A DNA stretch of 17,244 bases from Bacteroidales bacterium (GCA_017508895.1 JAFWRA010000191.1:1-17244); one strand, 5' to 3'. Shown: positions 7,166-14,279, counted from the first letter of the stretch. A program made the numbers and translations. Notes: generated from the sequence alone by a model not told the origin.

Positions 7166-9124
7166 ATGAAAAAACTCATTCTATCATTTTTCATCCTGGC
7201 AGGTTTCGCCATACAAGCCTTGGCCTACGATTTCCAATCGGGAAATCTGTTGTACACAATCGTCAGCTCGGACCCGGCCAGGGTGAGAGTGGTCGGTCAC
7301 ATCAATGGTGCGGAAGCAGAAGGTGAACTAATAATTCCTGAGACGGTGGAATATGAAGGCATCCAATATTCAGTCGCGGAAATCGGGAAAAATGCTTTCA
7401 GAGGTTGTTCGCATTTGAATGGAAGACTCGTTATTCCACCAACGGTAACTAAAATTGGAATAGCGGCTTTCATGGAGTGTAGCGGTTTTAGCGGAGATCT
7501 TGTCATTCCCAATAATGTTGACACTATACTGACAGGTGCCTTTAGTAATTGTAGTGGATTCGATGGCCATCTTTATATTTCAGAGTCCATGAAAAGGATT
7601 TATTTGGAAACGTTTAGTGGTTGTTCTGGTTTGACAGGCACTTTGAACATTCCTGAATCCGTGACAGAAATAGATGCGGATGCTTTCTCGGCTTGCAGAG
7701 GTTTTACAGGCACGCTTGTCATCCCCAGTTCCGTGAAAGAGATTGGCATGAATGCATCGCAAAACTCATACGGAGCCTTTCAAGGTTGTACGGGAATCAC
7801 AGGACTGATGCTCCATGATTCGGTACGTATCATCGGTTATTGTTGCTTTGCTCAAACAGGTATTACGGGAGAGATAGTTTTTCCTTCGGGAATAACAGAG
7901 ATTTGGTCATACGCATTTAGTGAATGCCATGGTTTGAATGGAATTGTCTTGAACGAGGGATTGGAGTATATAGGTTCGAGGGCGTTTAAGGATTGTGGAG
8001 GACTCACCGGTGAATTGGTTATTCCTTCCTCTGTAAAAGAAATCAAGTCTTATGCCTTCCAAGGGTGTTCGGGTATTAACAGTGTTGTATTGAGAGAACC
8101 ACCTGATAGTTTTGAGGTTGGGGTCTTTAGTTTTTGTAGCAGCGTTACTTCCGTTATCCTACCCGATGGCATGGTAAAAACAGGAGGTCATGCTTTTGAC
8201 GGCTGTACAAATCTTTCATCCGTCTCATTGCCTCAAAGTATAACAGTTATCAGTGCAGCAAGTTTTACGGGCTGTACGGCGTTAACCCATATTGATTTTC
8301 CAGAGAATCTGAAAGTCATCGATAACAGTGCTTTTTGGAGGAGTAGGCTTTCTGATACATTAGTCTTACCAAAGTCAATAGAGAGGATAGATGTTTTGGC
8401 CTTTTGTGAGACCAACATCACGGAGGCCGTTTTTGGAGAATCCCTAAAGGAACTTTGGGAAAACGCTTTTAGCATGACCCCATATCTGAACAAGATCGTA
8501 CTACAAGGTTCGGTTCCTCCATCGTTTCATCCAGAAGACCAAGTTTCTTTACAGATGCAACGAGATATTCCCATTATTGTCCCATGCGGCACCCGAGAAA
8601 CCTACCAAAACACGCCAGGGTGGAATGTGTTCTCCAACATACAAGATGGCATGACCGTCTTGTTCTCCGCCGTTTCCTCCGACGAAACCGCAGGAACGGT
8701 CCATATCCTAAAAGAAGCTTCCTGTGAGGACAGAACGGTTGAAGTAGAAGCAGAACCCTATGAAGGTTGGGCGTTTGCGTATTGGGAGGCCAACGGAGAA
8801 AGGGTTTCAGGCGACAATCCTTATAACTTTGAGCTTGTGGAAGACACAGAGCTGGTCGCATACTTCTCGGAAACGGGTTTGAATGAGATGGAACAGCTAT
8901 TCAAAGTCTTTCCCAACCCTACCCAAGACCAACTCCACCTGCAGTACTCGCCCAACGTGCAGCCCACCCGAGTGGAGCTCTACGACCTGCAGGGCCGCCT
9001 CGTACGCTCGCAAGGCAGCGCCTTCGAGAGCTTCGACATGGGCCAGCTGCCCACGGGCACCTACACGATGCGCGTCATCATGGACGACGGACAGGTGTTC
9101 TCGGATAAGGTGGTGAAGGAATGA
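7166..9124 (+). CDS. BspA-type leucine-rich-repeat surface protein with T9SS sorting domain (second paralogue)
   Basis: A 652-residue secreted protein, paralogue of the one at 977. Signal peptide 1-20 differs from its paralogue at only two positions, and the DNA is nearly identical through about residue 33. Residues about 69-448 carry about 15 LRR_5 repeats ('AFxxCSGFxGxLVIPxSVxEIG'). Residues about 497-568 form the same InlB-B-like domain as the paralogue (SSDETAGTV, ILKEASCEDRTVEV, EDTELVAYF). From about 578 the T9SS sorting domain (FPNPTQDQ, YDLQGRLVR, GQLPTGTYTMRV, VVKE end) is clearly different from that of the paralogue and encoded by much more GC-rich DNA. It has its own promoter and ends at a terminator. 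A surface adhesion or binding role is typical of the family; the ligand is unknown. Confidence 0.9.
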   Translation: MKKLILSFFILAGFAIQALAYDFQSGNLLYTIVSSDPARVRVVGHINGAEAEGELIIPETVEYEGIQYSVAEIGKNAFRGCSHLNGRLVIPPTVTKIGIAAFMECSGFSGDLVIPNNVDTILTGAFSNCSGFDGHLYISESMKRIYLETFSGCSGLTGTLNIPESVTEIDADAFSACRGFTGTLVIPSSVKEIGMNASQNSYGAFQGCTGITGLMLHDSVRIIGYCCFAQTGITGEIVFPSGITEIWSYAFSECHGLNGIVLNEGLEYIGSRAFKDCGGLTGELVIPSSVKEIKSYAFQGCSGINSVVLREPPDSFEVGVFSFCSSVTSVILPDGMVKTGGHAFDGCTNLSSVSLPQSITVISAASFTGCTALTHIDFPENLKVIDNSAFWRSRLSDTLVLPKSIERIDVLAFCETNITEAVFGESLKELWENAFSMTPYLNKIVLQGSVPPSFHPEDQVSLQMQRDIPIIVPCGTRETYQNTPGWNVFSNIQDGMTVLFSAVSSDETAGTVHILKEASCEDRTVEVEAEPYEGWAFAYWEANGERVSGDNPYNFELVEDTELVAYFSETGLNEMEQLFKVFPNPTQDQLHLQYSPNVQPTRVELYDLQGRLVRSQGSAFESFDMGQLPTGTYTMRVIMDDGQVFSDKVVKE

Positions 9125-9160
9125 AGACGGGGATTGCAAATGCACCAAAACTTGGAAAAC

Positions 9161-9190
9161 AGGGAAACTCAAAAGGGTTTCCCTATTTTT
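9161..9190. terminator. Intrinsic terminator between convergent genes
   Basis: AGGGAAAC (9161-9168) pairs with GTTTCCCT (9177-9184) around an 8-nt loop, followed by ATTTTT. It sits 36 nt after the second BspA gene and overlaps the last codon of the convergent serine hydrolase. The run GTTTTCC on the opposite strand gives it a weaker second direction. Confidence 0.7.
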
Positions 9191-10376
9191 ATGGTTTCAG
9201 CGGCTCTGCCTCGGGCAACTGCACTGTAGTGTCGGCCATAAAGCCAAACGTCACATCAACGGGGATAATCCAAGTGGTATTGCACAAAATGACAAGAAGA
9301 CGATGGCGGTGCTCATCGCGGAGGATGGCGCTGCGGTAGCCTTTCCACCAACCAAAATGGAAATAGATGTCGGGGTATTCCTGGCTCAAACGCCAGCCGA
9401 AGCCATAGTTCTCACCGTTTTTCCAGTCGGGCGAGCCCGGCACGAAAGCCTCGGCCTGCAGGCTGTCAGGCAGCAACAAATGCGCATCCAAGGCCTGGTT
9501 GTATTTCCAGATGTCCTCCACCGTCGAATACATGATCTTGTCGCCCATCACACCGTTGAGGTAATCGTTTTGCGTCTTCACCGGACCACTGCGATACATG
9601 TCGTGACCTTGCACTTCGGTAGGCACATACATCGAGACCTCATTATCATTGCGCATGGAATAGATATAGGAACTGTTCATGCCTACGGGCTCGAAGATAC
9701 GCTCGCGCATGAAGTCCTCAAAATGCTGTTGGCTGACCCGCTCCACCACCGTGGCCAACAGGGCATAGTTGATGTTGTTGTAGAAATAGACCGCATCGGG
9801 AGCACCATAGACTTCCGGCTTCTTGTCGATGAGCATCTTGATCAACGCCTCGTTGGAGAAGGGTTTCTTGCGGTCGGGCCAGAACTCGTCGGCCATCGAG
9901 TCGTAGCGCGGCAAGCCCGAGCGGTGGGTGAGCAGCATCCTGACCGTCACCCCTTCATAGGGAAACTCGGGGATGTACTTCTTGATGTCCGTATCGTAGT
10001 CGAGTTTTCCGTCGGCCTTCAAGAGCATGATGGCTTCGGCGGTGAACATCTTCGAGTCGGACGAGAGCTGGAAGGCATCGTCGATGCGCAACGAGTCCTT
10101 TTGGCGCTTGGTCAGGTCGCGCCATCCAAAGGCTTTTTCATAGACGACCTGCCCCTGCTCTGCATAGAGCACCACGCCATTCAGGCCATTGCGCGACAAG
10201 TCGGTAAAGACCTTGTCGGCCTGCTTGGCGCGTTTGGCCACTATGGCCTTGTTCATGTCGAAAAACAGGCTGTCGACATTCAGGACGGGCACCTCGTGGC
10301 CACAGCGACGGCTACAAAGGACGACCGATCCGGTAACAAGCAGAAGAAGTACTATGAGAAGGGTTTTTCGCTTCAT
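9189..10376 (-). CDS. Serine hydrolase, class C beta-lactamase / penicillin-binding protein-like family
   Basis: A 395-residue protein from the ATG at 10376; an upstream in-frame ATG at 10397 lies before a -7-like promoter element and would bury the signal sequence, so I reject it. MKRK plus a hydrophobic stretch (residues 5-20) and then CSRRC suggest export; the lipobox is poor (leucine at -1). All three active-site motifs of the family are visible: SxxK at Ser106-Lys109 (FQLSSDSKMFTA), YxN at Tyr199-Asn201 (YNN), and HxG at 340-342 (HFG, in the KTG position). The RMLLTHRSGLP block at 146-155 is also typical. Members include D-Ala-D-Ala carboxypeptidases, peptidases and esterases; substrate cannot be assigned and antibiotic resistance should not be assumed. 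It converges on the BspA gene and diverges from the helicase. Confidence 0.85.
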   Translation of the reverse strand: MKRKTLLIVLLLLVTGSVVLCSRRCGHEVPVLNVDSLFFDMNKAIVAKRAKQADKVFTDLSRNGLNGVVLYAEQGQVVYEKAFGWRDLTKRQKDSLRIDDAFQLSSDSKMFTAEAIMLLKADGKLDYDTDIKKYIPEFPYEGVTVRMLLTHRSGLPRYDSMADEFWPDRKKPFSNEALIKMLIDKKPEVYGAPDAVYFYNNINYALLATVVERVSQQHFEDFMRERIFEPVGMNSSYIYSMRNDNEVSMYVPTEVQGHDMYRSGPVKTQNDYLNGVMGDKIMYSTVEDIWKYNQALDAHLLLPDSLQAEAFVPGSPDWKNGENYGFGWRLSQEYPDIYFHFGWWKGYRSAILRDEHRHRLLVILCNTTWIIPVDVTFGFMADTTVQLPEAEPLKP

Positions 10377-10384
10377 TTTCGAGG

Positions 10385-10392
10385 CAAAAGTA
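10385..10392 (-). promoter_or_regulatory. Possible -7 element for the serine hydrolase
   Basis: On the minus strand this reads TACTTTTG, a perfect TAnnTTTG match, ending 9 nt before the ATG at 10376. No good TTG lies 19-21 bp upstream. If used, the transcript would be nearly leaderless, which also argues against the start at 10397. Confidence 0.35.
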
Positions 10393-10466
10393 AGCAAAAG
10401 AGGCTTTCGTTTTGCCTATTTTGGGCCAAAATGAAGAATTCTACCGTGTAATTCGCTAATAATTAC

Positions 10467-10474
10467 TACTTTTG
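10467..10474 (+). promoter_or_regulatory. -7 element for the helicase gene
   Basis: TACTTTTG matches TAnnTTTG exactly and is 36 nt before the ATG at 10511. The -33 region is only a weak GTG at 10446 (18-bp spacing). It overlaps the TTG at 10472, showing that this TTG is not the start codon. Confidence 0.5.
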
Positions 10475-10510
10475 CAGCCCGAAACACAACCTAATACATT
10501 TCAATATTTC

Positions 10511-12652
10511 ATGTCACAATTTACCGATTTTGGATTGAATCCCGCTCTGTTGAGGGCTATTAAGGAGCTGGGGTTCGAGAATCCTATGCCTATCCAGGAA
10601 CAAACGATTCCTGTGCTCCTCGAGCAAGATGTTGACTTTGTTGGTCTTGCACAGACGGGAACGGGTAAGACGGCTGCCTTTGGCTTGCCGTTGTTGAACA
10701 AGATTGACGCCGAGCAGCGTTGCATTCAGGCGTTGATCCTCTGTCCGACGCGCGAGCTCTGCATGCAGATCACCCGTGACTTGCGCAACTATGCCAGGTA
10801 CATTCCCGAAATCCTGATTGTGCCCGTCTATGGCGGTGCCAGCATCGAACTACAGTTCAAGGACCTAGCCAAGAAACCGCAGATTATCGTGGCCACGCCC
10901 GGCCGTCTGCGCGATATGATCCGCCGCAATCGCGTCGACTTCACCAATGTGAAGACCATGATCCTCGACGAGGCCGACGAGATGCTGAACATGGGCTTCC
11001 AAGAGGAAGTCGACGACATCCTCGAGTACATGCCCAAGGAAGGTCGCCACACCATGCTCTTCTCGGCCACCATGCCGAAAGAGGTGGAGGCCATCCTCAA
11101 CAAGTACATGACCGACCCTGTGAAGGTGGCTGTGGGCGAACGCAACAGCGGCACCGCCAACGTCGACCACATCTATTACATGATGGCCGCCAAGGACCGC
11201 TATTCGGTGCTGAAGCGCATCATCGACTACACGCCATCCATCTATGGCATCATCTTCTGCCGCACCAAGCTGGAGACCCAAGAGATTGCCGACAACCTCA
11301 TCCAAGACGGCTACAACGCCGCCGCCTTGCATGGCGACCTCTCGCAAGGCATGCGCGACAATGTGATGGACCACTTCCGCAAACGCAGCCTGCAACTGCT
11401 GGTGGCTACCGACGTGGCCGCCCGTGGCATCGACGTGAAGGAACTGACCCACATCATCAACTACAACCTGCCCGACGACATCGAGACCTATGTGCACCGC
11501 AGTGGTCGTACGGGTCGCGCCGACAAACGCGGTATCTGCATCAGCCTCATCAACTTGCGCGAGAAGAGCAAGATCAAAAGGATTGAGAAGATTGTGGGCC
11601 GTCCCTTCGAGAAGGCCATGATCCCAACGGGTAAGGAAGTGTGCGAGAAGCAACTCTTCAACCACATCGACCGCATTGAGCACGTCGACATCAACCGCGA
11701 GGAGATTGACGACTACCTGCCTGTCGTTTTCCGCAAGCTCGATTGGATGAGCCGTGAAGAACTCATCACCCGCATGGTGGCACTCAACTTCAACCGTTTC
11801 TTGGATTACTATAAGGATGCCGTCGACCTCAACGTCAACGAAAAAGACGAGAAGAAAGACCGTAGAGAAGTCAAAAAGGAGCGTGAGCACCGCGACGAGA
11901 CCATGAAGCGCCTTTATTTCGGTATGGGTAAGAACGACCACATCCTGCCGCAGAAGATCATCGGCAAGATCAACGATGTCACCCGCTCGAAGAACATCCC
12001 GATTGGCCGCATCGACCTCTATGGCGACTATTCCTACGTAGACGTGGAAGAGAGCTTCGTCCCGATGATTCTCGACTGCTTCGCCGACCCGCACAACAAC
12101 CCGCGCGGCATCGTGGTGGAGGTGGCCAAAGACCAACCCGAGCGCAAGAAGAGCAGCGAAAAGAAAGACTTCGGTGAAAAGAAAGAGCGCAAGGAGCGTC
12201 GCGACCGCGACGAGTTCCGTGAGAGCCGCAAGGAGCGTGACGATTTCCGCGAGAAGCGTGAAAAGCACGACGATGACTTTTTCGAGAAGAAATCGAAGAA
12301 GAAAAAGAAGGATTTCGACGACGACAAGACTTACTACAAGTCGGAACGTTCGCGCGATGGTCGCGAGTGGCTCGACCCTGACTGGAAAAACCACTTGGAC
12401 GACATCGATATCTTCATCGACGATGACGACCGTCCGAGCCGCAAGCAGCGTAACGCTGAGCGTGGCTTCGGTGCCAAGAAGAGCGGCAGCGCTTCGAGAA
12501 GCTCCAGCTCAAGAGGTGGCAGCTCGAGAAGCGGCTCCTCGCGCAGCAGTTCTTCCTCAAGGGAATCGAACCGTGGTCGCCGTGGCGCCAGCCGTTATGA
12601 CAATGGCGATTACTATTCACCCCGCCGCCGTGGCGGAGGCCGTCGTAGATAA
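10511..12652 (+). CDS. deaD: DEAD-box ATP-dependent RNA helicase with DbpA-type RNA-binding domain
   Basis: A 713-residue cytoplasmic RNA helicase. The N-terminal Q motif (FTDFGLN through PIQEQ, residues 4-31) fits a start at 10511. The core is complete: motif I AQTGTGKT (47-54), Ia PTREL (79-83), TPGR (129-132), DEAD (153-156), SAT (185-187), ATDVAARGID (299-308) and HRSGRTGR (329-336). Residues about 466-540 match the DbpA-type RNA-binding domain (RLYFGMGKND, KNIPIGRIDLYGDYSYVDV). Residues about 545-713 form a long low-complexity tail: alternating Lys/Glu/Arg/Asp blocks, an acidic patch (DDIDIFIDDDD), a Ser/Arg-rich stretch and a terminal RRRGGGRRR. Relatives of this architecture (CsdA/DeaD, DbpA) remodel rRNA during ribosome assembly or unwind mRNA, often in the cold. 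The symbol follows common Bacteroidota usage; orthology to E. coli deaD is not shown. Confidence 0.93.
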   Translation: MSQFTDFGLNPALLRAIKELGFENPMPIQEQTIPVLLEQDVDFVGLAQTGTGKTAAFGLPLLNKIDAEQRCIQALILCPTRELCMQITRDLRNYARYIPEILIVPVYGGASIELQFKDLAKKPQIIVATPGRLRDMIRRNRVDFTNVKTMILDEADEMLNMGFQEEVDDILEYMPKEGRHTMLFSATMPKEVEAILNKYMTDPVKVAVGERNSGTANVDHIYYMMAAKDRYSVLKRIIDYTPSIYGIIFCRTKLETQEIADNLIQDGYNAAALHGDLSQGMRDNVMDHFRKRSLQLLVATDVAARGIDVKELTHIINYNLPDDIETYVHRSGRTGRADKRGICISLINLREKSKIKRIEKIVGRPFEKAMIPTGKEVCEKQLFNHIDRIEHVDINREEIDDYLPVVFRKLDWMSREELITRMVALNFNRFLDYYKDAVDLNVNEKDEKKDRREVKKEREHRDETMKRLYFGMGKNDHILPQKIIGKINDVTRSKNIPIGRIDLYGDYSYVDVEESFVPMILDCFADPHNNPRGIVVEVAKDQPERKKSSEKKDFGEKKERKERRDRDEFRESRKERDDFREKREKHDDDFFEKKSKKKKKDFDDDKTYYKSERSRDGREWLDPDWKNHLDDIDIFIDDDDRPSRKQRNAERGFGAKKSGSASRSSSSRGGSSRSGSSRSSSSSRESNRGRRGASRYDNGDYYSPRRRGGGRRR

Positions 12653-12659
12653 TTTTTCG

Positions 12660-12686
12660 TCACAAAACCGACAAAACCTTCAAAAC
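12660..12686 (+). repeat. Left arm of 27-bp imperfect inverted repeat (three 9-bp units)
   Basis: Read on the minus strand this is GTTTTGAAG, GTTTTGTCG, GTTTTGTGA. It matches the segment 13279-13305 in inverted orientation at 23 of 27 positions. It starts 8 bp after the helicase stop codon. Together the arms bracket the GxxExxY gene. Confidence 0.6.
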
Positions 12687-12703
12687 AATAGTCGTGGGAA
12701 CTA

Positions 12704-12732
12704 GCAACGGCACCCAACCGGGATGCCGTTGC
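12704..12732. repeat. Long hairpin upstream of GxxExxY gene
   Basis: GCAACGGCA (12704-12712) pairs with TGCCGTTGC (12724-12732), extended inward by CCC/GGG around an AACC loop with one bulged A: 12 bp in all. No T-tract follows, so it is unlikely to be a simple terminator. Confidence 0.65.
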
Positions 12733-12736
12733 CACC

Positions 12737-12752
12737 CCCGACTAAAGTCGGG
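12737..12752. repeat. Second hairpin upstream of GxxExxY gene
   Basis: CCCGAC and GTCGGG pair around TAAA, 4 bp after the previous hairpin and 18 bp before the ATG at 12771. Its position in the leader could occlude translation initiation or mark a palindromic repeat unit. Confidence 0.6.
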
Positions 12753-12770
12753 TATTAAAACACAAACGGT

Positions 12771-13205
12771 ATGATAGACGTTGAGGCTTTGAAAGCTTAT
12801 GCTTACGATACGATAGGGGCGATTCACGAAGTCCATAAAGAACTTGGGCCTGGACTGAATGAAAAAGTCTATCAAGAAGGGCTTCAATTGGAACTGTCGG
12901 AAAGAAATATCCCTTTTCAGAAAGAGTTGTTGTTTCATCCTTTGTATCACGGCAAAGAAATGGAAGCTACTTATAGGTTTGATTTCTTGGTGAATGATGA
13001 TATCATTGTAGAGTTGAAGTCTGTTGAGAGTTTAAGCAATGAACATAAAGCTCAACTGTTCAACTATATGAGACTGATGAAAGCTTCGGTCGGCATACTA
13101 GTGAATTTCTATCCACGATTTGCCGAAATTGAACGTTATTTCTTTGATTCAGAAAGCAATGAAGTATACGCCTCCGATGGCTTCCCCGTCAGAAAATACA
13201 GTTAA
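12771..13205 (+). CDS. GxxExxY-family protein (PD-(D/E)xK nuclease-like)
   Basis: A 144-residue protein with the defining signature of the GxxExxY family: VHKELGPGLNEKVYQEGL (G-x-x-E-x-x-Y at residues 28-34), followed by PFQKEL, and then FDFLVNDDIIVELKSV, which supplies the D-x(n)-E-x-K triad of the PD-(D/E)xK fold (Asp70, then the E and K of VELKSV). HKAQLFNYMRLM and VGILVNF complete the usual pattern. The length is slightly above the common 120-130 residues. The family's function is unknown; a nuclease role is only inferred from the fold. The gene is AT-rich (20 G+C in bases 12961-13020 against 35 in 13501-13560 of menA), is flanked by two hairpins on each side and by inverted repeats, and separates the helicase from menA, all suggesting a mobile cassette. 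No recognisable promoter was found. Confidence 0.88.
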   Translation: MIDVEALKAYAYDTIGAIHEVHKELGPGLNEKVYQEGLQLELSERNIPFQKELLFHPLYHGKEMEATYRFDFLVNDDIIVELKSVESLSNEHKAQLFNYMRLMKASVGILVNFYPRFAEIERYFFDSESNEVYASDGFPVRKYS

Positions 13206-13214
13206 AGCTCAAAG

Positions 13215-13232
13215 TGCATCCGTTAGGATGCA
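13215..13232. repeat. Hairpin downstream of GxxExxY gene
   Basis: TGCATCC (13215-13221) and GGATGCA (13226-13232) form a perfect 7-bp stem with a GTTA loop, 10 nt after the stop codon. Confidence 0.6.
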
Positions 13233-13234
13233 TC

Positions 13235-13261
13235 GGAAAGCATGCCAGTTGGCTGCTTTCC
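13235..13261. repeat. Second hairpin downstream of GxxExxY gene
   Basis: GGAAAGCA and TGCTTTCC pair, continued inward by GCCA/TGGC after one bulged T: 12 bp, mirroring the size and single bulge of the hairpin at 12704. It is not followed by a T-tract. Confidence 0.6.
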
Positions 13262-13278
13262 ATGTTTAATAAAATGCA

Positions 13279-13305
13279 GTTTTGTCAGTTTTGTAGGTTT
13301 TGTGA
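13279..13305 (+). repeat. Right arm of 27-bp imperfect inverted repeat (three 9-bp units)
   Basis: GTTTTGTCA, GTTTTGTAG, GTTTTGTGA in tandem. It is the inverted partner of 12660-12686 and ends 11 bp before the menA start codon. Confidence 0.6.
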
Positions 13306-13316
13306 TTTAAACAACT

Positions 13317-14225
13317 ATGGCAAAGTTTAAAACATGGGTAAAAGCCTCCCGTCCGAGGACGGTGCTGCTCTCTTTTTCGGGGGTGTTGTTGGGCGGTTTT
13401 TTGGCCTATAAAACCGGCCCTTCGACAGGCTCAGGGACCTTGCTTTGTGTACTTTTCGCCGCTATCACAGCCGTGTTGCTTCAAATTCTCTCCAACCTCG
13501 CCAACGACTACGGCGACTTCAAGAAAGGCACCGACAGTGCAAAACGCGTTGGCCCGCAACGCGAGATGCAGAGCGGAGCCATCACAGAGAAGGAAATGAA
13601 ACGTGGATTGGCTATCACTGCTGGATTGTGCTTTATTTCGGGTGCCATGTTGATTTTCGTTTTTGCAGGATTGACATGGCAAGAACTCGTCGTTTTTGCA
13701 GCCTTGGGCATAAGTGCGGTTTTGGCAGCCTTGCTTTACACCTTGGGCAAACGGCCTTATGGCTATCGCGGCCTGGGCGATTTGTACTGCTTCCTGTTTT
13801 TCGGTTGGGCAGCTGTGGCGGGAACCTATTATTTGGCCACCAAAAACCTTGATTTTAGCGTTTTGCTGCCTGCCTCAGCCATGGGCTTCCTCTCCAATGC
13901 CGTGCTCAACATTAACAACATGCGTGACTATGAGAACGACAAGGCCTCGGGCAAGAACAGCCTCGTGGTGAAATTGGGGTTGAGAAAGGCTTTTGTCTAT
14001 CATTGCTTGCTCATCGGTGGTGCTTTCGTTTTCCTCACGGTTTATCTCGTTTTGCACCAAGCCGCATGGTATTCCTATCTGTTCTTATTGCTTTTCAGCC
14101 TATTCATCAAAGACTTAATCGCCATCAAGAAGACTAAACCCGAGTCGCTTGACCCGTTCCTAGGTAGACAGGTGAAGCATAGTTTCTTGCTCGTGGTGGT
14201 TTATGGGATACTGTTGTTATTTTGA
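13317..14225 (+). CDS. menA: 1,4-dihydroxy-2-naphthoate polyprenyltransferase (MenA, UbiA superfamily)
   Basis: A 302-residue integral membrane prenyltransferase that attaches the polyprenyl chain to 1,4-dihydroxy-2-naphthoate, the step that produces demethylmenaquinone. The start WVKASRPRTVLLS is typical of MenA. The two aspartate-rich motifs that bind the Mg-diphosphate are present: NDYGD (N63, D64, D67, with D73) and NMRDYENDKASGK (D204, D208). KRVGPQREMQSGAI after the first motif is also characteristic. Eight or nine hydrophobic helices span the rest. Residues 34-41 (GPSTGSGT), in the loop after the first helix, are encoded by a palindromic repeat-like sequence and look like an in-frame insertion. 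The gene follows the GxxExxY cassette by 111 bp; before that insertion it may have been transcribed with the helicase (inference). Confidence 0.92.
   Translation: MAKFKTWVKASRPRTVLLSFSGVLLGGFLAYKTGPSTGSGTLLCVLFAAITAVLLQILSNLANDYGDFKKGTDSAKRVGPQREMQSGAITEKEMKRGLAITAGLCFISGAMLIFVFAGLTWQELVVFAALGISAVLAALLYTLGKRPYGYRGLGDLYCFLFFGWAAVAGTYYLATKNLDFSVLLPASAMGFLSNAVLNINNMRDYENDKASGKNSLVVKLGLRKAFVYHCLLIGGAFVFLTVYLVLHQAAWYSYLFLLLFSLFIKDLIAIKKTKPESLDPFLGRQVKHSFLLVVVYGILLLF
13416..13439 (+). repeat. In-frame dispersed palindromic repeat inside menA
   Basis: The segment contains CCCTTCGACAGGCTCAGGG, a palindromic repeat core that I recognise as recurring, mostly between genes, in many bacterial genomes. 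CCCT at 13418 can pair with AGGG at 13433. It encodes the polar run GPSTGSGT in a loop of MenA. Recognition is from memory; a copy search of the genome is needed. Confidence 0.5.
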
Positions 14226-14271
14226 TTCGATGTTTTTCAACTAATTAATAGCTATTATTCAAATTTGTTCT

Positions 14272-14279
14272 TATTTTTG
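14272..14279 (+). promoter_or_regulatory. -7 element for the Omp28-like T9SS cargo gene
   Basis: TATTTTTG matches TAnnTTTG exactly, 46 nt before the ATG at 14326. There is no TTG at the expected -33 position; the nearest TTG (14265) is too close. No CCGMACC repeat is present. Confidence 0.5.

Noticed and set aside
9303..10451. 382-residue plus-strand frame opposite the serine hydrolase
   Set aside because: The hydrolase on the other strand has all three catalytic motifs; this frame is His/Val-rich with no recognisable domain.
10472..10510. TTG start for the helicase
   Set aside because: It lies inside the TACTTTTG promoter element; the ATG at 10511 gives the normal Q-motif N-terminus.
10865..12394. 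509-residue open frame on the minus strand opposite the helicase
   Set aside because: It is antisense to a fully supported DEAD-box gene, has a Val/Leu/His-rich composition typical of a shadow frame, and shows no domain motif.
12650..13316. Target-site duplication next to the inverted repeats of the GxxExxY cassette
   Set aside because: The bases just outside the arms (AATTTTTCG and TTTAAACAAC) show no convincing direct repeat, so a recent transposition cannot be claimed.
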